Assembly (NCBI GenBank): GCA_963402885.1
Contig: OY727101.1
Location: 16,344,417 to 16,408,416 of the forward strand
DNA length: 64,000 nt
Reading direction: 5' to 3'
Source: Antedon bifida
Lineage: Eukaryota > Echinodermata > Crinoidea > Comatulida > Antedonidae
A program made the translations under genes and the position numbers. Shown in pieces: positions 46,770 through 57,593 of the stretch. Each line of letters starts with the position of its first letter. Position 1 is the first letter of the stretch. The notes beneath the pieces are model-generated. The model was not told the origin of the DNA and did no database searches. It saw nothing but the letters and a program-made list of their open reading frames with translations.

Positions 46770-48308
46770 AATGCGAAATCTTCAATATCTAGAGTAGACT
46801 AACAAAAAAACTAAATTAAATAGATGCATACAGTCAGTTTGAATCATTTTGTAGGTATTTAAAATTTCCAGAAATCTCCCATTTAAACTTATCTGCAGGC
46901 AAATTTGGTACAGTAGTAGTAGTAGAAGTACTGTGTACAGTACATCAGTTCACAATACAAATACCATACATTAAAAAAGCGGTCTACCGCCCTCTATCTT
47001 TTAAAAGCAGCTAGGCCTAGCCTAGCAAGCTGTTGTTAAGAATACCACTCTGTGCTCTGCCTGCCTAGCTAGCTAGCCCTAGTTTAATTACCATGTCCAC
47101 TAGTTAGGTGATTGGTTACAGATTATTTTACTTCATTGCTAAAAGTATTTCCCTATAAATTATTTACCCCGTAAAATTATCTTTTATGCTGTAAATTTTC
47201 AAAATAAGATAGGACGAGAAGACTACAAATCAACAAACAAAAAAATACGATACATTAAAAAAACGGTCTACCGCCCTCTATGTTTAAAAAAAGTTCGGAG
47301 GAGATGGAAAAATACCTCTATGTACGTATGTAATGACCTTAACTACTAATTTAGCCTTGGCTGCTGCCTTTAACTATTGTATTTTAAAATTAATTGAAAT
47401 ATGACATACTTGTACTCCAGAAAATATAATATACATTATTATTATTATTATCATCATCATCATCATCATCATCAGTTGATGACAATAATTGTTCAATAAT
47501 CCAACAAATTAAGTATTCTCAACCCAGAAGGAAAGGGAGGGGAGGAATCAGAGAGAACAGCCAGCCAAGCAGATAATTTTCACCAAATCGTTGAAAATAC
47601 GCGGGTAGCAACAGTGATTTCTGCTTAGCCAATCAATGTAACGAAAATCACATCATGTAATTTGCATATAGTCTCAGCCAATCAAAGTGACTGTAAACTC
47701 CATCTTCAGCTAAGTTAACGTCACACCAACTTATTTTTGTCCTTTTCCACGTCCACGAGCAGCGAGGAGGAGACGATTCTTTGGAGCCAATAGTAGGTAG
47801 GTGCTTTTTTTCTTAATTTAAGTGCTAAAATATAGGGTTTTTTAACAAATCTAAGGCACTATGTTCATCATAAATTAAAACACTTGATTTGAAGTTTCAA
47901 ATGTGTTCGAGTTGGTTAGGAGTACACCTTTTTAGGCTAGGCCTAAGCACATCCTTTTTTTTCGTTTCCACACTGACATGAGAACTTTGACGGCTGACGA
48001 ATCGTGACGATCTTTCAGCTGTCTGTGATCTGTGCTGTGCTTGTGTTTTGAACGGGTTAAATTAAGAATTCCAATGTTACTTCATTCACTAACATACAAA
48101 TTGATGTTAAATGTATTTTGACTTGGTATTAATTGTTGTTGGTGCCAAAATATTTTGTTATTATAATGCATAATTTTGTTTTTCAGGTGTGACATCAAAT
48201 TTAAACCAACCAGTATTTACTGTTACAATACACAATTTCAATTGGTCTTTTTCGTCTGCCTACTTGGGTCTCTTTGTTGCTGTATTTCTTCTACAACATA
48301 CAATAAGG
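46770..48308. other. C3orf14 upstream region and candidate non-coding exon
   Basis: A direct repeat, CGGTCTACCGCCCTCTAT, occurs at about 46980 and 47266. An ATT/ATC trinucleotide run lies at 47438-47475. On the plus strand, TCCTTTTCCACGTCC at about 47740 looks like a pyrimidine-rich start and the GC-rich stretch to 47808 ends at a donor-like GTAGGTG. An acceptor (TTTTTCAG) follows at 48186. No coding frame goes with it. Confidence 0.3.
47438..47475. repeat. Trinucleotide microsatellite (ATT)n(ATC)n
   Basis: A run of ATT triplets passes into ATC triplets, ending CATCATCAG. Confidence 0.9.
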
Positions 48309-48601
48309 ATATGTGGACACCAACATGAGTATAAAAAACGAAATCCAAGTATAAAACATTCCTGTTACGGTTTGTGGAATATTTTTGCTAAGTTAGCCAG
48401 CCCTGCATGTGCATGTTCCGTCCTTGATGACATTAATGCATGAACATTTTGCATATGTGGATACCATACCAACATGAGTATAAAAAATGACATCCAAGTA
48501 TAAAACATTCATTTTACTGTTTGTGGAACATTTTTGCTAAGTTAGCCAGCCCTGTATGTGCACGTTCCGGCCTTGATGACATTAATGCATGAACATTTTG
48601 C
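48309..48601. repeat. Tandem duplication, two units of about 145 bp
   Basis: 48309-48452 and 48453-48601 are two copies. The left halves have diverged, while the right 70 bp (from GCTAAGTTAGCCAGCCCTG through CTTGATGACATTAATGCATG) are nearly identical. No open frame is shared between them. Confidence 0.85.
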
Positions 48602-49799
48602 GTTTTTACAACATTCTTTTCAATGTGTTCCAGAATGTGGACAAGACATCCAAAACATAGTAAGACCTAACCAATAAAACCAATCAAACTAACATATAAA
48701 TAATGCAAATCATATTTGTTTATCTATATGTTAGTTTGTGGTTATTGCCTTGCAGGTATACTAACACATTTAGAGTAGAGTTTTTTTAGTCACAGGTTGA
48801 TGATGATCTGGTCCTGGATTGAAGACCCCCTACCCCTCTTAAATCCATCCACATGCAAATACAATATAATATATCATATACAATCTATATGATATAAAAT
48901 ATGTATTTGCTTGTATGCTGTTGTATCATGCATTGATAGGTTTTGAATGTTTATAATTTATACAAATAATGATTATTCATTGGACCTACTTAATTATTTT
49001 ATAATTCTCATGTATTGTTATGTCACATACCTGTTAACTGGTATATATATAGCATATATTGTATATAATAATATACATGTTGTGTTTTATATATAACAAA
49101 ATTCCTCTTTCTATCTCCTATACTTGCACTGTATTTATTTCAGTTACTAACACATGTACATGAAGAATCAAGACAAGTTTTAATATTATATTGATTATAT
49201 ATTATATATACATTATAATATTTTTAATTAAATTGTTGTGCAAACTTAAATTTATATAGTCATATGCTGAATTCACAAAATGAAAAAGTAAAGTGAAAAG
49301 TACTATATCTGTGATCTGAGTTTTCTAGATCTGAGCTGAGTATTAATGAATTGTTTTATTTAATTGAATTATAAAATATACAGTGACTTAATTAATTATA
49401 AATCAGTTTAATAGAAATTTTAAATTAATGGTATTTAATATAAGTTATTTAACTAACACTTAGATAATGCATGCTACAACCCCAGTTGTGCATTCCCCTA
49501 TTTCCTTGCACACTGGTATGTTGCCCAATTCCCCATTTTTTTTATAAAGGAAATGGAAGCACAAAGGTAGGTTACTAACGCAGCAAGTCATCGCTTCGAG
49601 CATCCAAGCATCAAAACAAGTAAGATTTATAACTAGTTGCTAGGCTTGTACTGTAAATTAACTCATGACTTTCTTTTTGTGGTTTGTCAACTGTAGCCCT
49701 GTTTCCTTTTGTTTGTTCTTTTACGAGGTATATTTTTTTGTTTATATTCTCCGACTAAAACTGCACTTATGTTTTCTATCTAGATGATGAATTGTGAAT
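48602..49799. other. No clear gene; short splice-like blocks on plus strand
   Basis: Very AT-rich. At 49545-49620 a small block has TACTAAC, an acceptor and a donor-like AAGTAAGAT; at 49783 an acceptor (TATCTAG) leads to GATGAATTGTGAATAAAATT with a poly(A) signal. These could be the last exons of a non-coding transcript. I see no protein. Confidence 0.3.
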
Positions 49800-51140
49800 A
49801 AAATTTTAATGAAATAAAAATTGTCTTGCTTGTTTCATATTTTAAGCCAAAATATTGTAACAGAACATACATGGTTGATTATAAAATTAATCTGTAACAA
49901 ATAAAATGTTGTCTAGTTTGTTTATTTATTAGTAAAAATTTGTGTTTAGGGATGAAGAATCAGTAAAAAATTGAATTTGCAAATAAAACTGTTTTCCTGT
50001 TTTATTTTTTTTTTAAATCAGAGAAATTAAATAACATTTAAAAATGTAAAGTGTTGTCTTTGCGTCCATTTATTTAATAAGAATTGGTGATTCAGTGAAA
50101 AATAAAATTGTAATATAAAACTGTCTTTCTTTCATTATTGTTTTCTATAAAACACACAAAAAAATGTTTTTACAAATAAAAAGTTGTCTTTGCGTCCATT
50201 TATTTAATTAATAAGAATTGGCGATTCAGTGAAAATAAAATTTGAAAATAAACTGTCTTCGTCTTTGTTTTATTATTTTTTATAAAACACAGAAATAAAA
50301 TGTTTTTATAAATAAAAAGTTGTCTTTGCATCCATATTTAATTTATAAGAAATGGTGATTCAGTAAAAAATAAAATTTAATATAAATCTGTCCTCATCTT
50401 TGTTTCATTATTGTTTTCTATAAAACACAGAAATAAAATGTTTTTACAAATAAAAAGTTGTCTTTGCGTCCATATTTAATTAATAAGAATTGGTGATTCA
50501 GTGAAAAATAAAATTTGAAAATAAAACTGTCTTCATCTTTTTTTCATTATTGTTTTCTATAAAACACAGAAATAAAATGTTTTTACAAATAAAAAGTTGT
50601 TTTTGTGTCCATTTATTTATTTAATAAGAATTGGTGATTCAGTGGAAAATAAAACTGTCTTCGTCTTTTTTTTAATTATTGTTTTCTATAAAACACAGAA
50701 ATAAAATGTTTTTACAAATAAAATGTTGTCTTTGCGTCCATATTTAATTAATAAGAATTGGTGATTCAGTGAAAAATTAAATTTGAAAATAAAACTGTCT
50801 TTGTCTTCTTTTCATTATTGTTTTCTCTAAAACACAGAAATAAAATTTTTTAACATTTAATATGTTGTCTTTGCGTCTATTTATTTAATGAATAAGAATT
50901 TGTGATTCAGAGAAAAATTAAATTTGTAAATAAAACTGTCTTCATCTTTATTTCATTATTGTTTTCTATAAAACACAGAAATAAAATGTTTTTACAAATA
51001 AAATGTTGTCTTTGCGTCCATTTATTTTAATAAAAATTGGTGATTCAGTGAAAAATAAAACTGTCTTCGTCTTTTTTTCATGATTGTTTTCTATAAAACA
51101 CAGAAATAAAATGTTTTTACAAATAAAAAGTGAAATTGTA
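49800..51140 (+). repeat. Tandem array, about 130-140 bp units, about 10 copies
   Basis: The marker TTGTCTTTGCGTCCAT recurs at about 50054, 50184, 50320, 50459, 50598, 50725, 50864 and 51004, with more worn units to the left from about 49810. Each unit has AAACACAGAAATAAAATG, ACAAATAAAA and GATTCAGTGAAAAATAAA, so several AATAAA signals are each followed by T/GT-rich sequence. Unit length varies by indels of about 10 bp. Confidence 0.9.
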
Positions 51141-51677
51141 ATTCACTCTTTTCCCTGATAACACATGTTGTTTAATAATAGTACCTTCTCTATGAGATAG
51201 GTGAAATGAATTTACTTTCAGAATTTCTGGGATTTAGTTAGCACCTATAAGAAGTTTAATGCATACAAGACTCAACTCAACAAGGAATGCAGTATCCAAT
51301 GAGTGTCGGTAGGTATGCAAGACGAAGAACATTAAAAGGTACTGTAATGAAACAAAAGACTGTTTACAGTTTTAATATATTTATTGATCAAATAATGTAA
51401 TAGAATTTCCCTATTTAAATATTTATTTACATTTATTACACCTAGATGATCCATATTTTCCTTTACCATGATATTAATTTATGGATTGCCATGATTTGTT
51501 TCCCATTGAAGTTTCATGATTATTTACTTTGCCTGACTGTACTCCAGAAGATGATTGTAGAATAACAACAAGCAACATTTTGAGAAACTCTCTACTTTAT
51601 TCCTTTTTAATTTGCATTAACCATTTATTTTTTTAATTCTTTTTGGATTTTCAGCTAAATTCTGCCTGTGAAATGTA
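51141..51677. other. CCS 3' flank
   Basis: Contains TTTATT at 51624-51629, which reads AATAAA on the minus strand about 50 bp after the CCS stop. Nothing else recognised. Confidence 0.45.
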
Positions 51678-53926
51678 TTATAACAAACTTTGTTGCTGTC
51701 TTTTTGGTCCTGCAAGTGGCACATCTCTTTCGTCCCAGATTGCGACGCCATCACATTGGCAAAATTTCTTTGGATTCTGAAAAAGGCCAGCAGATCTTGC
51801 AACAATTCCGCAGGAAAGTCTAGAGATAATTGATGAAAGGAATGAGAGAAATAATAAAAAGGTAATCATTTTACCAGCGTTCCGCAAACTTTTTATTTCG
51901 TGGCCTAAAATCCGGTTTCCGGGACCAAACGATGGCTCAACTACCCAGCTAGACCAACTTAAATATACAAATATAAAACTTCATAGTATTCGGGAGCTGT
52001 GTTGGTAACGCATCATTGATTAATACACGTTGAGGGCGCTGTTATAATAAATTAGAAAGTTTGTTTCCTCAAATTGTCTTAAACTCAAATGCTGAAATAA
52101 ACAAAATATCTTACCCAACCCCACTGTTTCCATCGAGCTTTGATTCAGGTTTGTTTCCCCGTCCTAGATCATCTTGCGACTCGTGGACTACCAAGGACCG
52201 ACCAATAATGTCCCAAACTTGAACCTTATCATCTTCTAAGCGGAAATTAGCCCTACCATTTTCATCAGCAACTACATTACCAAGATCTCCAACATGCTAA
52301 AAAGAAAGAGAATCGTAAAATCATCTAATATAGATGCATGGAACAGATTGAAATATAAAATATAGCTGAGCCAGTCAGGAGGGGCTTAAAATTTAAGATC
52401 ACAAAGCTGTATTGTAGGCTTTATCAGGGAGCTTTCGATTAGAGACGAATGAGGACCAAAATGCATCCTGTTAATTCATTGTGCGCACGCAGGAATATTG
52501 GGTCCTCCCTCTACCTCAACTTGACACAGGTTTCATTTGGTTTCTTGGTCCAGTTCACGACCTACGACACATCAATTGACCTGATCTAGGTCGGTCGTCG
52601 AAAGTCAAAAGTGCCCTATTGCAATCAGAACTGTACTGATGAGTTTTAGCATCGTTATCAGTGTACAAGAATGAATAGTTGGTAATAACAACATACCCTT
52701 TCCTTGTCTCCTGGTGCACCATGCCTCCTACTGTGAGGGTTGTAATGAGAACCGCAACTGTAATTAGAAAATAAGTTTTTCAAATTGTGTAGTTTTTTTA
52801 TTACATAATATAAAAAAAATGGTTTATACAGTACAGTATTAGATTTATTTACATATTAATCACACAGTTTAATTCAATACCTTTGGCATCCATTGGATAA
52901 ATCCCCAAACTCATGAATAGCCAAACCATGTGGACCAGGTTTCAAATTGTCTAGTGTTCCTTCTATGACACATGTGTCTTCAGAAATCTGTAGAAATCGA
53001 AACACTCCTTGTACAAAGCTAGGACCTTGTAGCATAGAAACTGCTGCCCCTAAATGCTGAACACCTGGAAAAAATGCAAATTTATATTAGTATTTGTTGA
53101 TTAAAAGTATATGTAGAGTACTACTGTTCATTAGCTACAATAACTAGTGCAAAAACATGGTAATTAAGATCATTTTTTAAATTAAAAAAAAATTTTTTTT
53201 TTTAAATTCTGACACCTTTATCGGAGTCGATAGATCCATGCCCTTTCAAGGCTGCTCTTCTTCCGGTGCTCTCCAGTAGGCTCTTGACATCTGATGTGGA
53301 CATGGTCGTCTCCACTAACACTTGTTGCTGATTTAGATCTACAGAAACCGATTTTATATCTGTAAAAATATAAGTTATAGTATAAATATATCACTGTTGA
53401 CATTGTCAATTAATAATGCATAATTAAAAAAAAAACTTTATACACAAGAAAAAGTTACACAACTGGGTGGTTGTTGGTTTCTTTTCATATATTATTATTT
53501 TCATCTCATTCTCACCTGGATTATTTTTTAAAGTATTTTCTATTGTTGATTGGCAACTCATGCATGTCATATTGACAGCAAACTCCATCTGAAAAGGTGG
53601 AACATTTTTTAATTAAAAAATACCATACAAAAACATTGGATTATAAATTTAAGATTATGCACCCAGGGTACATCGGTCTAAATTGTTTATTAATAATAAC
53701 ACAAATACTAAGTATTAATTAGATCCAGACTAGGCCTAGGCCTACTAGGCCATGCTACAAATGGTTACTGCGCAGCAGGGTAGCTGCAGATGATAACCCC
53801 TCTCTAGAGGCCTAGGCCTAGACTATAATAGGCCGCGGCCGATCGTTTGTTTGTGAAACCAGGCTAGGCCTAGGGGAAGCTTAATTAAAAAACATTATTA
53901 GGTCATACCACTGTTGGTGTAGTCAT
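51678..53926 (-). CDS. CCS: Copper chaperone for superoxide dismutase
   Basis: CCS loads copper into SOD1 and helps form its disulfide. Seven exons on the minus strand: 53909-53926, 53516-53588, 53216-53359, 52881-53064, 52697-52757, 52115-52296, 51678-51819; 267 residues, human 274. Domain I is a heavy-metal domain with MTCMSC (residues about 13-18). Domain II is SOD-like with [38 protein letters not shown] and [14 protein letters not shown]. Domain III carries the copper-transfer motif CQC within [17 protein letters not shown]. One histidine that is a copper ligand in SOD1 (the first His of GFHVHEF) is Ala here, fitting a chaperone rather than an enzyme. Exon 1 codes only MTTPTV. Head to head with MBIP. 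Confidence 0.97.
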
Positions 53927-53985
53927 TATTCCCCTTAAAAACTAGATAAGCCCCAATCTAGATTGATGTAGGCCTAGGCCTACCC
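53730..53985. repeat. GGCCTA-rich cluster at the CCS start
   Basis: Repeated AGGCCTAGGCCTA-type palindromic hexamers occur around 53740, 53812, 53865 and 53970, on both sides of CCS exon 1. The motif is seen throughout the window but is densest here. Confidence 0.7.
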
Positions 53986-54244
53986 CACTTTCGTACGTGT
54001 GAACAACGCGTACGAAATTTCATTTTATCGTGTGGGTGTGAATGTGAAAACATGGAGCCTACAGTCCAGTATGCGAACCGTAATTTACCATTTTTTACCA
54101 CCAATCTCTAGTCAATGTACAGTGTGTTGTTTTTGAGGGCTAGAAAGTTGTTCAAAGAACTGGTCTAGTATAGCCTTGTTCCTTAAATTTACAAACGTAT
54201 TTGGTTGATTATTCATTTTTAAAGTTCTCTTCAATTGTTGTATA
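53927..54244. promoter_or_regulatory. Bidirectional promoter region CCS / MBIP
   Basis: 318 bp between divergent start codons. It is less AT-rich than the surrounding introns, with CG dinucleotides around 53995-54030 (TACGTGTGAACAACGCGTACG is split here by one mismatch into a near-palindrome). Shared use is inferred from distance. Confidence 0.5.
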
Positions 54245-57200
54245 ATGGCAGAAAAGGTCGTAGATATTATACAGGCGTTTTTAAAGTTTTTTGCAGAGGT
54301 TAGAAAAATTGATCAACATCACTTCCACTAGCTTGGCATATCCTTCTATCCTCTAGCCTACTCCAACCAATGTATGATATGATGATGAGTGATGGGATGG
54401 ATGAGGGTCTTGGGTACCTAGTCTAGTGAGGCCTACAATAGCTAAGCCTAGGCTAAAATATTGTGCGGCCAGCTAGATGCTGGTCATACGAAACAGATTT
54501 GTAGCGATTAAAACAATGAATTAACCAAGTTTTCTGCTGTTATTTTATTTATTTATGCTCTACCTTGGTATCGAGCACTCTATCCTAACGCCTAACGGTC
54601 TGATACTTTCAACCTGTATATTGTATTGTATAAATAGATGAAAGAAATAATTTAGTACAAATATTCGATTAATTAAATTTTATATTAAGATGTGCATGAA
54701 ATTAGTACGGTATTTAATTGGGGGAATATAATTTCCAAAAATGTTTTTAAAAATATTGAAAACAAATTAAATTCAATACAATTATTCAGTTGATATTTGG
54801 GGTAATACCGACAACTTTCACTAATTTTTACTTTTTGTTTGTGTCTACAGGCGAAATTAAACCATTGTGTGTCTTTAACGGTAGATTATAATCAACTATC
54901 GTTGGTCTCGCTGTCAATTGAAGAACTATGTGATTATATGGCAAACTTATCACAAGACATTCAGGTAAGCTAAGCCGAGTGTCAAAGGTTGAATGATTAT
55001 TATTGCGAACCTTATTTTTCCTGAATAAAATTGTTTAAAATTTATGTTTAAATTTAAACAAAATCTCTTTTTAACACCCTTTCATTCCGTTCATTCAATA
55101 ACAAAGAAATTTACACTGATGGCTAGCAAACAAATACATTTTTTTTCCTCATCAGAAACTCGTTGGTGCATTCAAGATAGAGACTGGAGACTCCAAGGAA
55201 GAAGGGACTGCAACACCCCCTCAAGGCCCATCAGAAATGACATCGCAACCTATTGATAAGAAGCCTGTTTTTGTCACAGATCCGTCATTCGTCCAAATCA
55301 TAGCATCAAAAGAGGAGGTTTGTCTTTTAGTTTTGCATGAAATGTTTTAACACTACCCACTATCAACACTTTATGTGTTTTAATACCCCATATAATGGAT
55401 GTGTAGGAAGACTTTGTATAATAGGAACAGACACAAGACTCTTTCTCTTAAATAGATACAAGAACATTACACATACCATGGAGTATTACTGTACATAAAG
55501 CTCTGTCTACAATATCAAACTTTATGTGACAACAAAATATGATGTGCCCATATATGGACACTATGATGTCATATCACTACCATATTTGGGCACATCACAC
55601 TCATTGATTGTTAAACTAGCTTGATAGTTAACAATGCCTTTAAATCGAGTCAGTTTGAATGCATTCATTTCAGTACACTAAATTTGTTATACCGTAGTTA
55701 ATAATTAAGACTTTGCTTGGAAGTAGTGGTTGTTTATGTTTTAAAAACATTTGTTTTCTTTAAATTCTTTAATAAAAGATTGACAGGAGAATCAAAGCAT
55801 TCTTTGAAAGAAAACAAGTAGATGTGGATGAAAACAACAAACGTGAATTCTGTTCCGTTATTTCTCCCGAAAATGAAGTTGCAACATCATGTGCAAGAAC
55901 AGATGCTGTATTTAAGCCTGTAAATGGTTGTAAAAGTCATGTCAAAGGTCAGTTGCTGAAACTACCAGACTTTTAGTTATCTTCATGTTAGTGAGCTTTC
56001 TTTTTGGGATGATCATATCAAGTCTCAATAGTTAATACTAATAGAGCAGGGTATACTGGGCTTGCACAGATTAATCTTTTGTTAAAAAATTACTGTCTCT
56101 CAAAATGAAAGTGCAGTCCATCTTTTTTAAGGAGTGTCTGCGTGATCACGCTCCGCCGCACTCCATAACGACCTCCTCCGCGCTCTTTAACAACCTCTAA
56201 AGCTCTGTCTACACTATCAAACTAGTTTGACAAAAAAAGTGTGATGTGCCCAAATGTGGTAGTGATATGCCCAAATATGGTAGTGATATGACATCATCAT
56301 GTCTATATATGAGCACATCACATATTTTGTCACATAAAGTGTAGACGGAGCTTTAGGAGAACAACTAATCGTGCTCCTTAAATCAGAAAACATTTTTAGG
56401 AAAGAAAAATGCTCCCCTCGGAAATACAAGGCGAGCAATTTAGTGCTCTCCTGCTATTTCTTACATGATAGGCTGAAAGCTCATTTTTATGTATACCTAC
56501 AATTGAAATTTGTGTATGACATTTTGTTTAAAGTCTCAAGAGTAGTCAATCCATATGGACCACAGACAAGACCATCAACAATGAACCAGTCTACTGCCAG
56601 AACCAGTAAACAATCAAATCAAGATTTGCCCAGTAGCCTTGAGGAGAGACTTAGTAATATAGAGACACATATCAAACTGAAACAAGGTACAATAATACTA
56701 GGTGTTTTCAATTTCATTTAAATCAAATAGGTTACAGTATACACTAGTTTATACTATTTATATTTATTTATACTGGATATTGAAAGCATTTTCTACCAAT
56801 ACTCTTTTTATAGGTCAAGTACCAAAGAACATTTACTCAAGGTTAAAAGTAATGGAGCAGAGGATATTACAACTGGAAGGGACCTCACCAGAATACTTTT
56901 CGACAGAGGTATAAGGCTTGCATTACAGTAGTTACAAAATCCTGATTCAACAGATTTCCATGTGTTTTTAAAACACTATTTGTATTCAAACTTTCCTAAA
57001 AGCCCATTCTCAATTATCGTTCAGATACACATGTCTTTTCACATGTCAACAGTTAGAATTAGTAAAATCTCAGACCTCCCAAGTTTCCCGATATTTCAAG
57101 TGATAGCCCACTAAAGGTGCAATTTCAACCAATAGTGAACAAATTTACTAGGCCCTTTTTGTTTTTATGTTGATGCCACAGATTTTAAAAATTATAATTT

Positions 57201-57593
57201 ATTATATTATCATAATTTACTTGACAAAATTATAGCTATGGCCAACCTTTATTAACAGTGCTGTAGCCACCAGAAATAAAGTGATCACAAGGAAAGAGAA
57301 CAATCTCTGTGCAGGCCAGTGTTGTTCAAGGCCTGTGAAATAGTGGTCTTCCCAACCGTACTTGTGGTTATGGCCCTTATAAAGTCTCCTAATATTTCAT
57401 CTTCCCAAGTTTGAACACCTCTGTAACATTGTGTTCTTTTTGTCAGTGTTCACCTCGCAAGAAACCAAAATTTGAGTTGGAGAGCAGACAAGGATGTAAC
57501 ATTACGATCAGCGATATCGATGACCGAATCCAAGAGTTGAAGGAAAGCTTACGAATGAAACAGGAATTTGGAAAGAGATTAGGCCAAACCTGA
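54245..57593 (+). CDS. MBIP: MAP3K12-binding inhibitory protein 1
   Basis: In mammals MBIP is a subunit of the ATAC histone acetyltransferase complex and can inhibit the kinase MAP3K12. Seven exons: 54245-54298, 54851-54964, 55156-55317, 55779-55947, 56534-56686, 56814-56908, 57447-57593; 297 residues, human 344. Conserved pieces are DENNKREFC, ACARTDAVFKP-like CARTDAVFKP, CKSHVKVSRVVNPYGPQTRP, EERLSNIETHIKLKQG, YSRLKVMEQRILQLEGTSPE and the C-terminal leucine-zipper-like helix DIDDRIQELKESLRMKQ. The N-terminal part is shorter than in vertebrates. A family-1 MITE lies in intron 3 and a second in intron 4. The exon-5 acceptor was chosen at TTTAAAG to keep the conserved VSRVVN in frame. Confidence 0.94.
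55496..55643. mobile_element. MITE family 1, copy in MBIP intron 3
   Basis: Left end TAAAGCTCTGTCTACAATAT; right end worn (AGCTTGATAGTTAACAATGC). One internal unit. Confidence 0.8.
56198..56355. mobile_element. MITE family 1, copy in MBIP intron 4
   Basis: TAAAGCTCTGTCTACACTAT to AAAGTGTAGACGGAGCTTTA, with TA on both sides; the right arm has lost the TTTGATA part. Confidence 0.85.

Noticed and set aside
48309-48601. Box C/D snoRNA candidates at the two TTGATGAC sites
   Set aside because: The first base of the C box does not fit, and no CTGA box with a closing stem was found at a suitable distance.
49800-51140. CRISPR-like regularly spaced repeats
   Set aside because: Units are contiguous, AT-rich and 130-140 bp with no unique spacers, and the genome is eukaryotic.
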